Part shown: positions 26,576 through 36,502 of the stretch, piece after piece
Layout: each line of letters starts with the position of its first letter
Position numbering within the stretch: position 1 is the first letter of the stretch
NCBI RefSeq assembly: GCF_021395205.1
Contig: NZ_JAJVCS010000004.1
Location: 62,001-126,000, forward strand
Length of the DNA: 64,000 bases
DNA from: Polynucleobacter sp. IMCC 30228
GTDB taxonomy: Bacteria; Pseudomonadota; Gammaproteobacteria; Burkholderiales; Burkholderiaceae
Reading direction: 5' to 3'
Position numbers and translations under genes: made by a program
The notes under the pieces: model-generated
The model's database searches: none
The model's input: only the letters and a program-made list of their open reading frames with translations
What the model was told of the DNA's origin: nothing

Positions 26576-28768
26576 ATGAATACAACAATACAAAGCCCAG
26601 CGCGTAGAAAATTTATTGTTCAAACTGCGGCAGTTGGCACTGGCCTAACCCTAGGGTTTGAAATTCCGTTTGGTTTATGTGAGGCTGATGCTGCCCTAAG
26701 TGCGCCAGAAATTGGTGTGTGGGTCGTAATTCAGCCCGATGAGCGCGTGATTGTCCGCGTTGCTCGCTCTGAGATGGGGCAGGGGACGATCACAGGTTTG
26801 GCCCAAATGGTTGCTGAAGAGCTGGAGTGTGATTGGAAAATGGTGGGCTATGAATATCCGAGCCCCGCTGAAAACGTCAAACGTAAGCGTGTTTGGGGCG
26901 ATTTTGGTACTGGTGGTAGTCGTGGTATTCGTACTTCTCAAGACTATGTTCGTAAAGGCGGCGCTGCGGCGCGCATGATGTTAATACAAGCTGCAGCAAG
27001 TGATTGGGGTGTGCCAGTAGGGGAGTGTGTGGCAAGTAATGGCGTGATTACGCATACTCCTACAGGGCGTAAAACAACATTTGGCAAAGTCTCAGTAGCA
27101 GCCGCAAAATTACCCGTGCCAACTGAAATTATCTTAAAAAATCCTAAAGATTGGAAGCTCATTGGTAAGCCAGTAGATCGAATTGATGACACGATTGGTA
27201 AGGTAACTGGCAAGCAGATTTATGCTATTGATTTAAAAATGCCAGGCATGTTGATTGCCAATATTAAAGAATGCCCCGTATTTGGTGGCAAAGTAAAAAG
27301 TTTTGATGCTAGTAAAGTGACTGGCATTAAAGGCGTGAAGAAAGTAGTACAAGTTGGCGACTCAGCAGTAGCTGTCGTGGCAGATACCTTTTGGATAGCT
27401 AAAACCGCACTTGATAAGTTGCCGATTGTGTGGGATGAGGGCCCTAATGCCAATAATTCCAGCGCGACTATTAAAAAGATGCTTGAAGATGGCTTAAATG
27501 CTGACGAAGCCTTTACTGGCAACACCAATGGCGACATGAAAAAAGCCATGGCTGGTTCCGCTAAAACCCATCAATCGATTTTCTTTTATCCCTTTTTAAA
27601 TCACGCCACGATGGAGCCCCAGAATGCAACTGCAGTCTGGACGACCGATAGTTGCGAAGCTTGGGTACCAACCCAAGATGGCGAGGCATCGCTTGCCGCG
27701 GTGATTGCTGCTTCGGGTTTGCCAGGGGAAAAGTGCAACGTCACCAAGATTAATTTAGGTGGCGGTTTTGGACGCCGTGGTGCATTTCAGGATTACACCA
27801 CTCAGGTGGTGAATATAGCCAAGCAAATGCCTGGCGTGCCAATTAAATTAATTTGGACTCGCGAAGAGGATATGACCCAAGGACGTTATCACCCCGTGAT
27901 GATGGCAAAAATGAGCGCTTCTTTTGATGATAAGAAAAATCTCACCTCATTTCATATGCGCTTATGTGGGCAGTCAATTTTGCATGCAGTGCGGCCGGCA
28001 ATTGTAGCTGCCAATAAAGGGATGGACCCCCTTACTTTTCAGGGTGTATTTAATACTGGTGAACATGCTTTCGGTTACCACTTTCCCGATTACCATATTG
28101 ACCATGTGATGCGCAATACCCATGTGCCGCCAGGTTTTTGGCGCGGGGTCAATGTCAATCAAAACGCTATTTTCATGGAATGTTTTATGGATGAAATGGC
28201 CGAGATTGCCGGCGTTGATGCTGTCGAGTTTCGCCGTAAGTATATGGACAAATACCCACGAAATTTAGCTGTGCTGAATGCTGCCGCTGAAGGTATTGGC
28301 TGGACAAAACCAGCTCCTGCTGGAGTACACCGCGGTATTGCTCAAATGAAGGCTTTTGGCAGTTTCGTTGCAGCAGCCTGTGAGTTATCCGTGAATAAAA
28401 ACAATGAAGTAAAAATTCACCGTATAGTGGCTGCAACCGATTGTGGTTATGCCGTAAATCCCGCACAAATTCGTCGTCAAGTTTCTGGTTCATTTGTGTA
28501 TGGCTTATCAGCACTCTTTTTAGAGGAATGTACGGTCAAGAATGGGCGCATTGAGCAAACGAATTTTGATACCTTTAATTCTCTACGTTTAGCCCAAATG
28601 CCTAAGGTAGAAACGATCATTCTTGAAGGGGGCGGACCAGAGTGGGGCGGTATTGGTGAACCCACTATTGCGGTGGCAGCACCAGCAGTATTAAATGCCA
28701 TTTATCGGGCGACTGGTAAACGCTATCGGACGATTCCCCTGAAGAATAGTGGCGTTAAGTTGGTTTAA
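26576..28768 (+). CDS. Molybdopterin-binding subunit of a Tat-exported molybdo-hydroxylase
   Basis: This 730-residue large subunit resembles IorB (isoquinoline 1-oxidoreductase beta) and related MCD-containing aldehyde dehydrogenases. A twin-arginine signal (RRKFI near residues 10-14, then a hydrophobic stretch) indicates periplasmic export. Cofactor loops such as GGGFGRRGAFQDY and the C-terminal GGIGEPTIAVAAP with catalytic Glu695 are present. The substrate cannot be deduced. No XdhC-type maturation gene is nearby. The stop lies five bases before soxX, so enzyme and Sox proteins are probably made together. Confidence 0.9.
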   Translation: MNTTIQSPARRKFIVQTAAVGTGLTLGFEIPFGLCEADAALSAPEIGVWVVIQPDERVIVRVARSEMGQGTITGLAQMVAEELECDWKMVGYEYPSPAENVKRKRVWGDFGTGGSRGIRTSQDYVRKGGAAARMMLIQAAASDWGVPVGECVASNGVITHTPTGRKTTFGKVSVAAAKLPVPTEIILKNPKDWKLIGKPVDRIDDTIGKVTGKQIYAIDLKMPGMLIANIKECPVFGGKVKSFDASKVTGIKGVKKVVQVGDSAVAVVADTFWIAKTALDKLPIVWDEGPNANNSSATIKKMLEDGLNADEAFTGNTNGDMKKAMAGSAKTHQSIFFYPFLNHATMEPQNATAVWTTDSCEAWVPTQDGEASLAAVIAASGLPGEKCNVTKINLGGGFGRRGAFQDYTTQVVNIAKQMPGVPIKLIWTREEDMTQGRYHPVMMAKMSASFDDKKNLTSFHMRLCGQSILHAVRPAIVAANKGMDPLTFQGVFNTGEHAFGYHFPDYHIDHVMRNTHVPPGFWRGVNVNQNAIFMECFMDEMAEIAGVDAVEFRRKYMDKYPRNLAVLNAAAEGIGWTKPAPAGVHRGIAQMKAFGSFVAAACELSVNKNNEVKIHRIVAATDCGYAVNPAQIRRQVSGSFVYGLSALFLEECTVKNGRIEQTNFDTFNSLRLAQMPKVETIILEGGGPEWGGIGEPTIAVAAPAVLNAIYRATGKRYRTIPLKNSGVKLV

Positions 28769-28772
28769 TTCT

Positions 28773-29216
28773 ATGCCCATGCGGTCTGCGCTAGTCATCA
28801 GTTTATTTCTAGCGCTGCCGCTTTTATATCCACTACCAGTTTTTTCCCAAAGCTATTCTGGCGATGCTATCCCCGAACCGCTGACTCAAGAAGCGGGCAA
28901 CGTCATGCGCGGTCGCGCTGTAGTGGCAAGTCGCCAAACTGGACTTTGTCTTTTGTGCCATAGTGGGCCATTTCCTGAGGAGCGTTTTCAGGGTAATTTG
29001 GCCCCCGATTTGCTGGTCAGTAGTGCGCGTTTATCATCACCTCAATTACGCGCGCGTTTGGTCGATGCAAGTCGTTTCAATCCAAATACCATCATGCCCG
29101 CCTATTTTCGTGTCAATCATTTAAACCGAGTTGCGCCACAGTTCACTGGAAAGACTATTTTGAGTGCCCAAGAAATTGAAGATGTAATCAGTTTTTTAGC
29201 GAGTCTAAAGCAATGA
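28773..29216 (+). CDS. soxX: SoxX-like monoheme cytochrome c
   Basis: A 147-residue exported protein (signal peptide ending VFSQ) with one heme c motif, Cys59-Leu-Leu-Cys62-His63, in the SoxX context GLCLLCHSGPFPEERFQGNLAPDL, and a probable axial Met in NTIMPAYF. In the Sox pathway SoxX pairs with SoxA to conjugate thiosulfate to SoxY. ATG 28773 or 28779 may be the start; neither has a clear ribosome site and translation is probably coupled to the molybdo-hydroxylase gene. It overlaps soxY by four bases (ATGA). Confidence 0.88.
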   Translation: MPMRSALVISLFLALPLLYPLPVFSQSYSGDAIPEPLTQEAGNVMRGRAVVASRQTGLCLLCHSGPFPEERFQGNLAPDLLVSSARLSSPQLRARLVDASRFNPNTIMPAYFRVNHLNRVAPQFTGKTILSAQEIEDVISFLASLKQ

Positions 29217-29662
29217 AAAATCAGCGCCGAAAGTTACTTAAGGCTTTAGGAATAGTAGGTTTAATTCCAGTACAGCAAGCGCATGCAACTCCAGAAGAAG
29301 CGTCCGCAGCAATCAATAGCATTATTGGTGCTAATACAGCCAAAGAAGGCAGGGTGCAATTAGAATTAGCCAGCTTAATTGAAAATGGCAATTTAGTAGT
29401 CATTAAAATTCGTGTCGATAGCCCAATGACTGCGAATGATTATGTTAAAGCAATTCATTTGGTAGCTGGAAAAAATCCTTTGCCTAATATCATTAGTGCA
29501 TATTTCACTCCTCTATCTGGAACTGCGAACTTCACTACCCGTATTCGTTTGGCTGATACCCAGCGGGTTTGGGCGATTGCGCAAATGAGTGATGGTAGTT
29601 TTTATCAGACGTATGCTGATACGCTGGTTACTAGCTCTGCTTGCTCTGAGGGATTTATATGA
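29213..29662 (+). CDS. soxY: SoxY-like sulfur carrier with non-standard C-terminus
   Basis: A 149-residue protein with a twin-arginine-like signal (QRRKLLKALG) and the SoxY domain (EEASAAINSIIGANTAKEGRV onward). SoxY normally ends in GGCGG, whose Cys carries the sulfur intermediate on a flexible arm. Here the tail is SSACSEGFI: the sole cysteine, Cys144, is kept, but the flanking glycines are replaced and five residues follow it. The bases there show no sign of frameshift, since the stop overlaps soxZ by four bases as expected. A carrier with altered chemistry or partner is possible. Confidence 0.85.
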   Translation: MKNQRRKLLKALGIVGLIPVQQAHATPEEASAAINSIIGANTAKEGRVQLELASLIENGNLVVIKIRVDSPMTANDYVKAIHLVAGKNPLPNIISAYFTPLSGTANFTTRIRLADTQRVWAIAQMSDGSFYQTYADTLVTSSACSEGFI

Positions 29663-29988
29663 GTAAAACTTCGCGCACCCTAATTACTATGCCAAAGATG
29701 GCGCGTAAAGGTGAAATTATCGAGATCAAAGCAATTGTGCAGCACGATATGGAGACGGGTTTTAGGCATACCGAGCAGGGTAAGTTGATACCGCGGGATA
29801 TTATTCGGGTTTTTACGTGTCAATATAATGGCGCCGAAGTCTTTAAGGCTGATTTTTTTCCAGCTGTTGGGGCTAATCCATTACTGATATTTACGGTCAT
29901 TGCAACGACTAGTGGAATTTTACAATTTTCTTGGGCGGGTGACGACGGCTATTTGGCTACCAATCAAAGTCAAATTTCCGTAACTTAA
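29659..29988 (+). CDS. soxZ: SoxZ, partner of SoxY
   Basis: A 109-residue protein of the SoxZ family, which has an Ig-like beta fold and forms the SoxYZ carrier complex. It opens with the typical RTLITMPKMARKGEIIEIKAIVQH and a GFRHTEQGKLIPRDIIRVF segment. It has no signal peptide and would be exported by riding on SoxY. The four-base overlap with soxY fits equimolar synthesis. The next gene starts directly after the stop. Confidence 0.93.
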   Translation: MSKTSRTLITMPKMARKGEIIEIKAIVQHDMETGFRHTEQGKLIPRDIIRVFTCQYNGAEVFKADFFPAVGANPLLIFTVIATTSGILQFSWAGDDGYLATNQSQISVT

Positions 29989-30765
29989 GTGAGTCCCTTT
30001 CATTTCCGAGTAGTAGTTCTGGTAGGCCTACAGTTCATACTATTTCACGCTATTAAGTTATCTGCTGCCGATCCACGGCAATCTAGTTATCAGTTAATGT
30101 CAGCTGAAAATAAGGCGATGCAGGATGACCCCAACCTGAATCCAGCAACTTTTGCCATCTTAGATGGCCAAAGTGCTTGGCAAGAAAAGCTTGGGAGCTC
30201 TAATCAAGCGTGTGCAAGTTGTCATGGTGATGCAGCAAAATCAATGCGGGGAGTGGCTACCCGTTACCCACAGTTAGTGGATGGCAAGTTAACAAATTTA
30301 GAGGGTCGCATTAACCAGTGTCGTGCTGAAAAACAAAAAGTTAAACCGCTTCCTTATGAAAGCAAAGAACTCTTATCTTTGTTAGCCTATATTTCAGTGC
30401 AGTCGAAAGGCATGCCAATTCAAATTAAGGCTAATCCAGCAACACAGCCTTACCTTGATGCTGGTAAGCGCCAATTTAATCAACGTATTGGCCAGCTGAA
30501 TTTATCTTGTAAGCAATGCCATGAAGAGCGGGCCGGTGAAAAGTTAGCCGGTATTCCAATACCTCAGGCTCATCCTACTGCTTATCCCATCTATCGAATT
30601 GAGTGGCAAAGCGTGGGTTCATTACAGCGGCGTTTACGTAATTGCATGAGCGGAGTACGGGCCGAGCCTTATGCGTATGGCTCGAAAGAGTTAACTGAGC
30701 TGGAGCTATTTTTAATGATGCGCGCCAATGGCATGCCGCTTGAAGCCCCAGGAGTTAGGCCTTAA
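29989..30765 (+). CDS. soxA: SoxA-like diheme cytochrome c
   Basis: A 258-residue exported protein with two heme motifs, Cys75-Ala-Ser-Cys78-His79 and Cys174-Lys-Gln-Cys177-His178. Cys111 (NQCRAEK) is the likely distal ligand of the first heme, and Cys219 in RNCMSGVRAEPYAYGS matches the active-site cysteine of SoxA. With SoxX it would form a catalytic SoxAX complex that links sulfur substrates to SoxY. GTG 29989 begins immediately after the soxZ stop. No soxB, soxC or soxD follows; the operon ends here. Confidence 0.92.
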   Translation: MSPFHFRVVVLVGLQFILFHAIKLSAADPRQSSYQLMSAENKAMQDDPNLNPATFAILDGQSAWQEKLGSSNQACASCHGDAAKSMRGVATRYPQLVDGKLTNLEGRINQCRAEKQKVKPLPYESKELLSLLAYISVQSKGMPIQIKANPATQPYLDAGKRQFNQRIGQLNLSCKQCHEERAGEKLAGIPIPQAHPTAYPIYRIEWQSVGSLQRRLRNCMSGVRAEPYAYGSKELTELELFLMMRANGMPLEAPGVRP

Positions 30766-30766
30766 T

Positions 30767-30798
30767 GATGATTCTCTATAGCGCTCCATCATCTTTTT
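30767..30798 (+). terminator. Candidate terminator after soxA
   Basis: The arms GATGAT (30767-30772) and ATCATC (30788-30793) are followed by five T (30794-30798). The loop is 15 bases, so the stem is weak, but the position directly after the last gene of the operon supports a role in ending transcription. Confidence 0.4.
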
Positions 30799-30865
30799 GC
30801 TTGATGCAATAGTAGCGAATTTTGCTTAGAGGCTGATGGTGGTGGTTTGGCACTAGAATTAGAGG

Positions 30866-33172
30866 ATGGACCATACACATCAAGTCTCTAGTCAGCCGAA
30901 TTCCCCTGACCATCCTCAGTTAAAAGACCCAGTTTGCAATATGAATGTTACTGAGCAGTCAGTACATCATTTTGAATACCAGCACCATCAATATTATTTT
31001 TGCGGCGCCAAATGCCGCACCAAATTTAGTGCTGACCCGGAGTCCTACTTACATCCGGCCCCTAAAGAGCCTGAACCTGTAAAACCCGGAGCGATTTACA
31101 CCTGCCCGATGCATCCTGAAATTCGCCAAGACCACCCTGGTAGTTGCCCCTTGTGTGGCATGGCTTTAGAGCCAGAGATGCCCAGTCTCGACGAAGGCGA
31201 AAATCCTGAGTTAATTTCATATCGACGTCGTTTTTGGTGGACTTTACCTCTAACGATCAGCGTTTTTATTCTGGCGATGTTTAATGAGTCGCTGCATTTA
31301 GTCTCGATGGCGAGTGCGAGTTGGCTTGAGTTTGCCTTAGCTACGCCAGTTGTTTTGTGGGCTGGCTGGCCTTTCTTTGTGCAAGCTTGGGTTTCGATTC
31401 AAAATCGGAGCCCCAATATGTTCACGCTCATTGGCATGGGTACCGGTTCTGCCTATATTTACAGTGTGGTTGCAACCCTCGTACCGAATTTTTTTCCGAG
31501 TTCCTTTACTTCTATGGGACGGGTCTCAGTGTATTTTGAGGCAGCGGCCGTCATTATTTCTTTAACTTTAGTGGGGCAGTTGATGGAGCTGCGTGCACGT
31601 TCACAAACTTCCGCAGCAATCCGTTCTTTATTAGGCCTAAGCCCTAAGACCGCACGGCGCATCGGTATTGATGGCAAGGAAGAAGATGTGCCCTTAGAGG
31701 TGATACAGCTGGGCGATTTAATTCGGGTACGGCCAGGAGAGAAAATACCGGTTGATGGTGTGGTGGTAGAAGGTGCGAGTTATATTGATGAAGCCATGAT
31801 TACTGGTGAGCCTGTACCGGTTAGCCGTAAAGCCGGCGGTAAAGTCATTGGCGCTACCTTGAATACGAATGGCACCCTAGTGATTCGTGCTGAACGCATT
31901 GGTTCTGAGACGATGTTGGCGCAGATCGTACAAATGGTAGCCCAAGCCCAGCGCTCTAAAGCCCCAATGCAAAAGATGGCTGATGTAGTCTCAAACTATT
32001 TTGTGCTCTCAGTGGTGAGCATTGCCTTACTTAGTTTTTTTGCCTGGGGTTTATTTGGTCCCCAACCCAGTTGGGTCTTCGGTTTAATTAATGCAGTGTC
32101 GGTATTAATCATTGCCTGCCCCTGTGCGCTAGGCTTGGCAACACCCATGTCGATTATGGTTGCAAGCGGTAAAGCGGCATCGCAAGGCATACTCTTTCGT
32201 GATGCGGCAGCGATTGAAAATCTTTGTAAAGTGAATACTTTAATCGTTGATAAAACCGGCACGCTCACTGAAGGCCGTCCACAAGTAGAGCGTATTATTT
32301 CTGTTGGAAACTATAGTGAGCAAGAAATTTTACAAATGGCTGCGAGTGTCGATCACAGTAGTGAACATCCCCTTGCTGCCAGTATTGTGGCGGCTGCTGT
32401 TGAGAAAAATTTAGGATTAGATCGGGTTGAGCATTTTGAAGCTGTACCTGGGATGGGCGTGAAGGGTCTTATCAATGGTCGCTGGCTGGCAATTGGTAAT
32501 GTTGAGTTAATGGAAGCAAATCAGATAAGCCTTGCTCAATCTTCAGCAATTCAAGAGGCGTTGGCGCAGGGTGCGACAGTAATGTATTTAGGGGTCGACC
32601 AACAGTTTGCCGGCGCTATCGTACTATCTGATCCTATTAAAGCAAGCTCGGCAGAGGCCCTTGCTAGCCTGCAAGGTCTCGGTATCAAGATTGTGATGGC
32701 CTCTGGAGATCATCAGCTGGCCGCCGCAGCCATTGGCGCAAGACTGGGTATTAGTGAAGTCTATGGCAACGTAAAGCCGGCTGATAAATTAGCGCTAGTG
32801 GAACGTCTACAAAAAACTGGTCGGATTGTAGCAATGGCCGGTGATGGTATTAATGATGCGCCTGCCTTAGCCAAAGCCAATATTGGCATTGCCATGGGTA
32901 CGGGTACTGACGTGGCCATTAACAACGCCCAAATTACCTTAGTGAAGGGTGATTTACGCGGCATTGCGCAAGCATTTTTAATCTCGCGGGCAACCGTGCG
33001 TAATATGAAACAAAATTTAGCTTTTGCAATGGTTTATAACGCCTTAGGTGTACCTATTGCAGCAGGTGTGTTGTACCCATTTATTGGACTTTTGTTATCG
33101 CCGATGATTGCAGCAGTAGCAATGAGTTTTAGCTCTGTTTCAGTCATCACGAATGCACTGCGCCTGAAATGA
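30866..33172 (+). CDS. Copper/heavy-metal P1B-type ATPase with YHS and CxxC domains
   Basis: A 768-residue metal-exporting ATPase. In order it has a YHS domain ([21 protein letters not shown], about 20-60), a heavy-metal-binding segment ([24 protein letters not shown], about 85-110), membrane helices, the TGEP actuator motif, the transport motif CPC in [13 protein letters not shown], the phosphorylation motif DKTGTLT and [10 protein letters not shown]. This architecture is typical of CopF/SilP-like copper or silver exporters. The stop overlaps the next gene start by four bases. Export to the periplasm is inferred; it differs from the CcoI-type ATPase farther on. Confidence 0.93.
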   Translation: MDHTHQVSSQPNSPDHPQLKDPVCNMNVTEQSVHHFEYQHHQYYFCGAKCRTKFSADPESYLHPAPKEPEPVKPGAIYTCPMHPEIRQDHPGSCPLCGMALEPEMPSLDEGENPELISYRRRFWWTLPLTISVFILAMFNESLHLVSMASASWLEFALATPVVLWAGWPFFVQAWVSIQNRSPNMFTLIGMGTGSAYIYSVVATLVPNFFPSSFTSMGRVSVYFEAAAVIISLTLVGQLMELRARSQTSAAIRSLLGLSPKTARRIGIDGKEEDVPLEVIQLGDLIRVRPGEKIPVDGVVVEGASYIDEAMITGEPVPVSRKAGGKVIGATLNTNGTLVIRAERIGSETMLAQIVQMVAQAQRSKAPMQKMADVVSNYFVLSVVSIALLSFFAWGLFGPQPSWVFGLINAVSVLIIACPCALGLATPMSIMVASGKAASQGILFRDAAAIENLCKVNTLIVDKTGTLTEGRPQVERIISVGNYSEQEILQMAASVDHSSEHPLAASIVAAAVEKNLGLDRVEHFEAVPGMGVKGLINGRWLAIGNVELMEANQISLAQSSAIQEALAQGATVMYLGVDQQFAGAIVLSDPIKASSAEALASLQGLGIKIVMASGDHQLAAAAIGARLGISEVYGNVKPADKLALVERLQKTGRIVAMAGDGINDAPALAKANIGIAMGTGTDVAINNAQITLVKGDLRGIAQAFLISRATVRNMKQNLAFAMVYNALGVPIAAGVLYPFIGLLLSPMIAAVAMSFSSVSVITNALRLK

Positions 33173-35145
33173 TTGATGATTTATTAAAGCAAGCCATTAC
33201 CGCATTTGAGGCTGGTAATTTTACCGCTTGCGAACTTGCTTTAGATGAGGCATTACATGCTGAGCCTAAGCATTTATCGGCTTTACAGATTTATGGTTTA
33301 GTTAAGGCTAGCCAAGGTCAGCATCATGCTGCAGCCAACTTCTTACAACAAGCGGCCCAGATTGATCCACAAGATGCAGGGCTACAATTTAATTTGGCAA
33401 AAGCTTTGTCTGAGTCTGATCAAGAGCATGCCGCTTTAGCCCACCATGAGTTAGCCACGCAATTAACTCCCTTTAATCCTGCGGCATGGCTTAATTTTGG
33501 TATTAGTTTATTTAAGCTAAGTAATTATGAGGAGGCCCTCAGCTGCTATCAAAAAGCCTTAGCTATCCAAGATACTAATGCTGCAGCTTGGTTTAACCAA
33601 GGGCTGGCACTTAAAGCCTTAGGGCGTAACGAAGCTGCACTCAATGCGTATGGGCGGGCCATTAGTCTTAAACCTGATTATTTTGAAGCTTGGCTTAATA
33701 CGGCGATTTTATTTACCCAACTCCACTACGAAGATAAGGCCTTCATTGCTTATGAAAAAGCGGTAGCCATAAAACCCAACTACGACTATTTATATGCGAT
33801 GCCATTTAATCTCAAAATGAGTATGGGTAAATGGATTGGCTATGATGCTGCTTTAGCGGCCATTCTCAATAAGCTCAGTGTTGGCGAAAAGGCGATCACC
33901 CCATTTGGCGTACTCGCCATCTCTAGTGATCCTGAGTTACAGCTTGCTGTGGCAAAACAATATACGCAAAAAAGAGCTAAAGCCGAGTTAGCACTACCAG
34001 CAATTGTTAAACGTAAGCGCAATAAAAAAATTCGGCTTGGCTATTATTCGGCAGATTTTCGTAACCATGCGGTTACTCAACTGATCTCTGGTTTATTTGA
34101 AAATCATGATAAAGCGCAATTTGAAGTCATTGCTTTTTCGTTTGGCCAAGATAATAATGCTGAAGTTTTTCAGCGGATTAATCAAGCCCTAGATCAATTA
34201 GTTGATATTCAAGGCCTGAGTGACCTTGAGGTAGCAAAACTGTCACGCGAAATGGAAATCGATATTGCGGTCGATTTAATGGGCTTAGTGCAGGATAGTC
34301 GTCCTGGTTTATTGGCTTATCGGGCGGCGCCAATTCAGGTAAATTACCTGGGTTATCCAGGCACCATGGGCGCTGACTATATCGATTACATTATTGCTGA
34401 TCACACCTTAATTCCTGAAGATTGTCGGCAATATTATTCAGAAAAAATTGCCTATCTCCCTTTTTCATATCAAGCTAACGACAATAAAAAACAGATTGCA
34501 GAAAAAAAAGCTTCGCGCCCTGAGTTAGGGTTACCCGAACAGGGCTTTGTTTTCTGTTGTTTTAATAATAATTACAAAATCAATCCACCCATATTTGATT
34601 CTTGGATGCGTATTTTGGGGCAGGTAGAGGGCAGCGTTTTATGGCTCTTAGAGGACAATCGTTTTATAGCGCAAAATTTGCGCTTAGAGGCAATTAAAAG
34701 AAATATTAAACCTGAGCGCTTAATATTTGCTCCACGCCTAAGCTTAGCCGAGCACTTGGCGCGCCATCAGGCCGCTGATTTATTCTTGGATACCTTGCCC
34801 TACAACGCCCATACTACGGCGAGTGATGCACTCTGGGCTGGGCTACCCGTGTTAACTTGTGTGAATGCCGCTTTTGCTAGTAGGGTGGCGGCTAGTTTGC
34901 TCAAGGCAATTGGCTTGCCAGAGTTAATTACCACGAATACCGAAGAATATGAGTCTCTAGCGATTGCCTTAGCAAATGATTCCGCTAGACTGCAGCAACT
35001 GAGGGAGAAATTAGCCGAGCAACGTTTAAGTGCGCCATTATTTAATACCCCCTTATTTGCACAGCAGATTGAGGCCGCCTACCAACAAATGATGGAGCGC
35101 TATTGGGATGATTTACCAATAGATCATATTCAGCATTTACCCTAG
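33169..35145 (+). CDS. TPR protein with O-GlcNAc-transferase-like (GT41/SPY) domain
   Basis: A 658-residue cytoplasmic protein with about six tetratricopeptide repeats in residues 1-210 (for example [20 protein letters not shown] and [20 protein letters not shown]) and a GT41 glycosyltransferase domain from about 285 ([19 protein letters not shown] through the C-terminal [21 protein letters not shown]). The family transfers sugars to proteins, as in eukaryotic OGT and bacterial adhesin glycosyltransferases. The partner is unknown. Its ATG overlaps the stop of the metal ATPase gene, a coupling with no obvious functional sense. Confidence 0.9.
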   Translation: MIDDLLKQAITAFEAGNFTACELALDEALHAEPKHLSALQIYGLVKASQGQHHAAANFLQQAAQIDPQDAGLQFNLAKALSESDQEHAALAHHELATQLTPFNPAAWLNFGISLFKLSNYEEALSCYQKALAIQDTNAAAWFNQGLALKALGRNEAALNAYGRAISLKPDYFEAWLNTAILFTQLHYEDKAFIAYEKAVAIKPNYDYLYAMPFNLKMSMGKWIGYDAALAAILNKLSVGEKAITPFGVLAISSDPELQLAVAKQYTQKRAKAELALPAIVKRKRNKKIRLGYYSADFRNHAVTQLISGLFENHDKAQFEVIAFSFGQDNNAEVFQRINQALDQLVDIQGLSDLEVAKLSREMEIDIAVDLMGLVQDSRPGLLAYRAAPIQVNYLGYPGTMGADYIDYIIADHTLIPEDCRQYYSEKIAYLPFSYQANDNKKQIAEKKASRPELGLPEQGFVFCCFNNNYKINPPIFDSWMRILGQVEGSVLWLLEDNRFIAQNLRLEAIKRNIKPERLIFAPRLSLAEHLARHQAADLFLDTLPYNAHTTASDALWAGLPVLTCVNAAFASRVAASLLKAIGLPELITTNTEEYESLAIALANDSARLQQLREKLAEQRLSAPLFNTPLFAQQIEAAYQQMMERYWDDLPIDHIQHLP

Positions 35146-35189
35146 GGCGAATGCGAGACAATAAGTAAAAATGAGAATATAAAGAGACT

Positions 35190-36491
35190 ATGAAAATATT
35201 TCGAACCTTACGCATTTTTATGCCCTTGATTGTTGCTCCAATTCTAGCAATGGGCAGCTTGTGTTGGGCGCCATCCTCTCTAGCTGCGGAATTAAAGGAA
35301 ATTCAAGCTAGCCAGATCGAGGTGCTTGCCAATAACGAAGTTCCTGAGTTATTAAAAACTTTAGAAGAATTAGTCGCAATTGAATCAGGCAGTACTGATT
35401 TAGAGGGTTTGGCGAAAATACAGGCAGCGATCGGTAAAAAATTAGATGGACTTGGTATTCCCTATCAATTAATTCAGGGTAGCGGAAATACTAAAACTGG
35501 AGCGATGATTTTAGTCAAAATAAAAGGCAATGGAACGGCAAAAATAGCGCTTATTGCCCATATGGATACGGTGTATCAAAAGGGAGATAGCAAGAAGCAG
35601 CCCTTTAAAGTCGCAGACGGTAAGGCCTATGGATTAGGTATTCAGGATGATCGCGCTGGTATTGCAGTTATTTTGCATACCCTCAAAATGATTAAAACTG
35701 CTGGAATCAATTCTTTTGGTGAGTTAACAGTACTTATTAATGCTGATGAAGAAATTGGCTCGCCTGGATCTAAAGAAACTATTATGGCATTAGGCGAGGC
35801 AAATGATCTGGTGATTTCATGTGAAACCAGTGGCACTAAAGCCGATTATGTACGCTTAGCAACATCCAGCATTGCTCGTGCTGATCTTAAGGTTCAGGGT
35901 AAGGCTGCGCATTCTGGCGCTAATCCTGAATTTGGCCGAAATGCTTTATATGAAATGGCACATCAAGTTTTGCAAACGCGCGATTTAAATAATATAGCCC
36001 CAGGAGTTAAATTTAATTGGACCTTGGCACAGGCTGGCACTGTGCGCAATATGATTCCCTTTGGGGCAACAGCAACGGCGGATATTCGGGCTAATAAAAT
36101 GAGTGACTTTGATTTAGTGGAGGAAAAGCTCAAGGAAAAGATTCAACATCATTTAATTCCAGAGACTACTGTCACACTGGATTTTGTGCGCTCTCGACCC
36201 CCTTTAGTGCCGACTGAAAAAAGTTTAGCAGTAGCCAAATTGACACAGTCAATTGCAAAAGAAATTCAATGGCCCTTGGGTATCCTTGAAACTCCAACTG
36301 GTGGGGGTACTGACGCTGCTTATGCGCAAATTCGCAATCGTGGTGCGGTGATTGAAAGTTTTGGTTTGCAGGGCTTTGGCGGCCATACAGATAACGCTGA
36401 ATACATCTTGATTGAATCAATCAAGCCCAGATTATTCATTACAAGCATGTTGATTGATCAATATTCGCGGCAACATAATTCAGCTAAGTAG
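35190..36491 (+). CDS. Secreted M20-family metallopeptidase (glutamate carboxypeptidase-like)
   Basis: A 433-residue enzyme with a signal peptide (about 1-32, ending SLAAE). The di-zinc ligands of the M20/CPG2 family are visible: AHMDTVY (His, Asp), GIQDDRAG (bridging Asp), NADEEIGSPGS (catalytic Glu and ligand Glu), SCETSG (ligand) and GFGGHTDNAEYI (His). It probably removes C-terminal glutamate from folate or peptide derivatives in the periplasm. It stands alone, with a convergent lldD-like gene 11 bases downstream. Confidence 0.92.
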   Translation: MKIFRTLRIFMPLIVAPILAMGSLCWAPSSLAAELKEIQASQIEVLANNEVPELLKTLEELVAIESGSTDLEGLAKIQAAIGKKLDGLGIPYQLIQGSGNTKTGAMILVKIKGNGTAKIALIAHMDTVYQKGDSKKQPFKVADGKAYGLGIQDDRAGIAVILHTLKMIKTAGINSFGELTVLINADEEIGSPGSKETIMALGEANDLVISCETSGTKADYVRLATSSIARADLKVQGKAAHSGANPEFGRNALYEMAHQVLQTRDLNNIAPGVKFNWTLAQAGTVRNMIPFGATATADIRANKMSDFDLVEEKLKEKIQHHLIPETTVTLDFVRSRPPLVPTEKSLAVAKLTQSIAKEIQWPLGILETPTGGGTDAAYAQIRNRGAVIESFGLQGFGGHTDNAEYILIESIKPRLFITSMLIDQYSRQHNSAK

Positions 36492-36502
36492 TACTTCACA
36501 CC

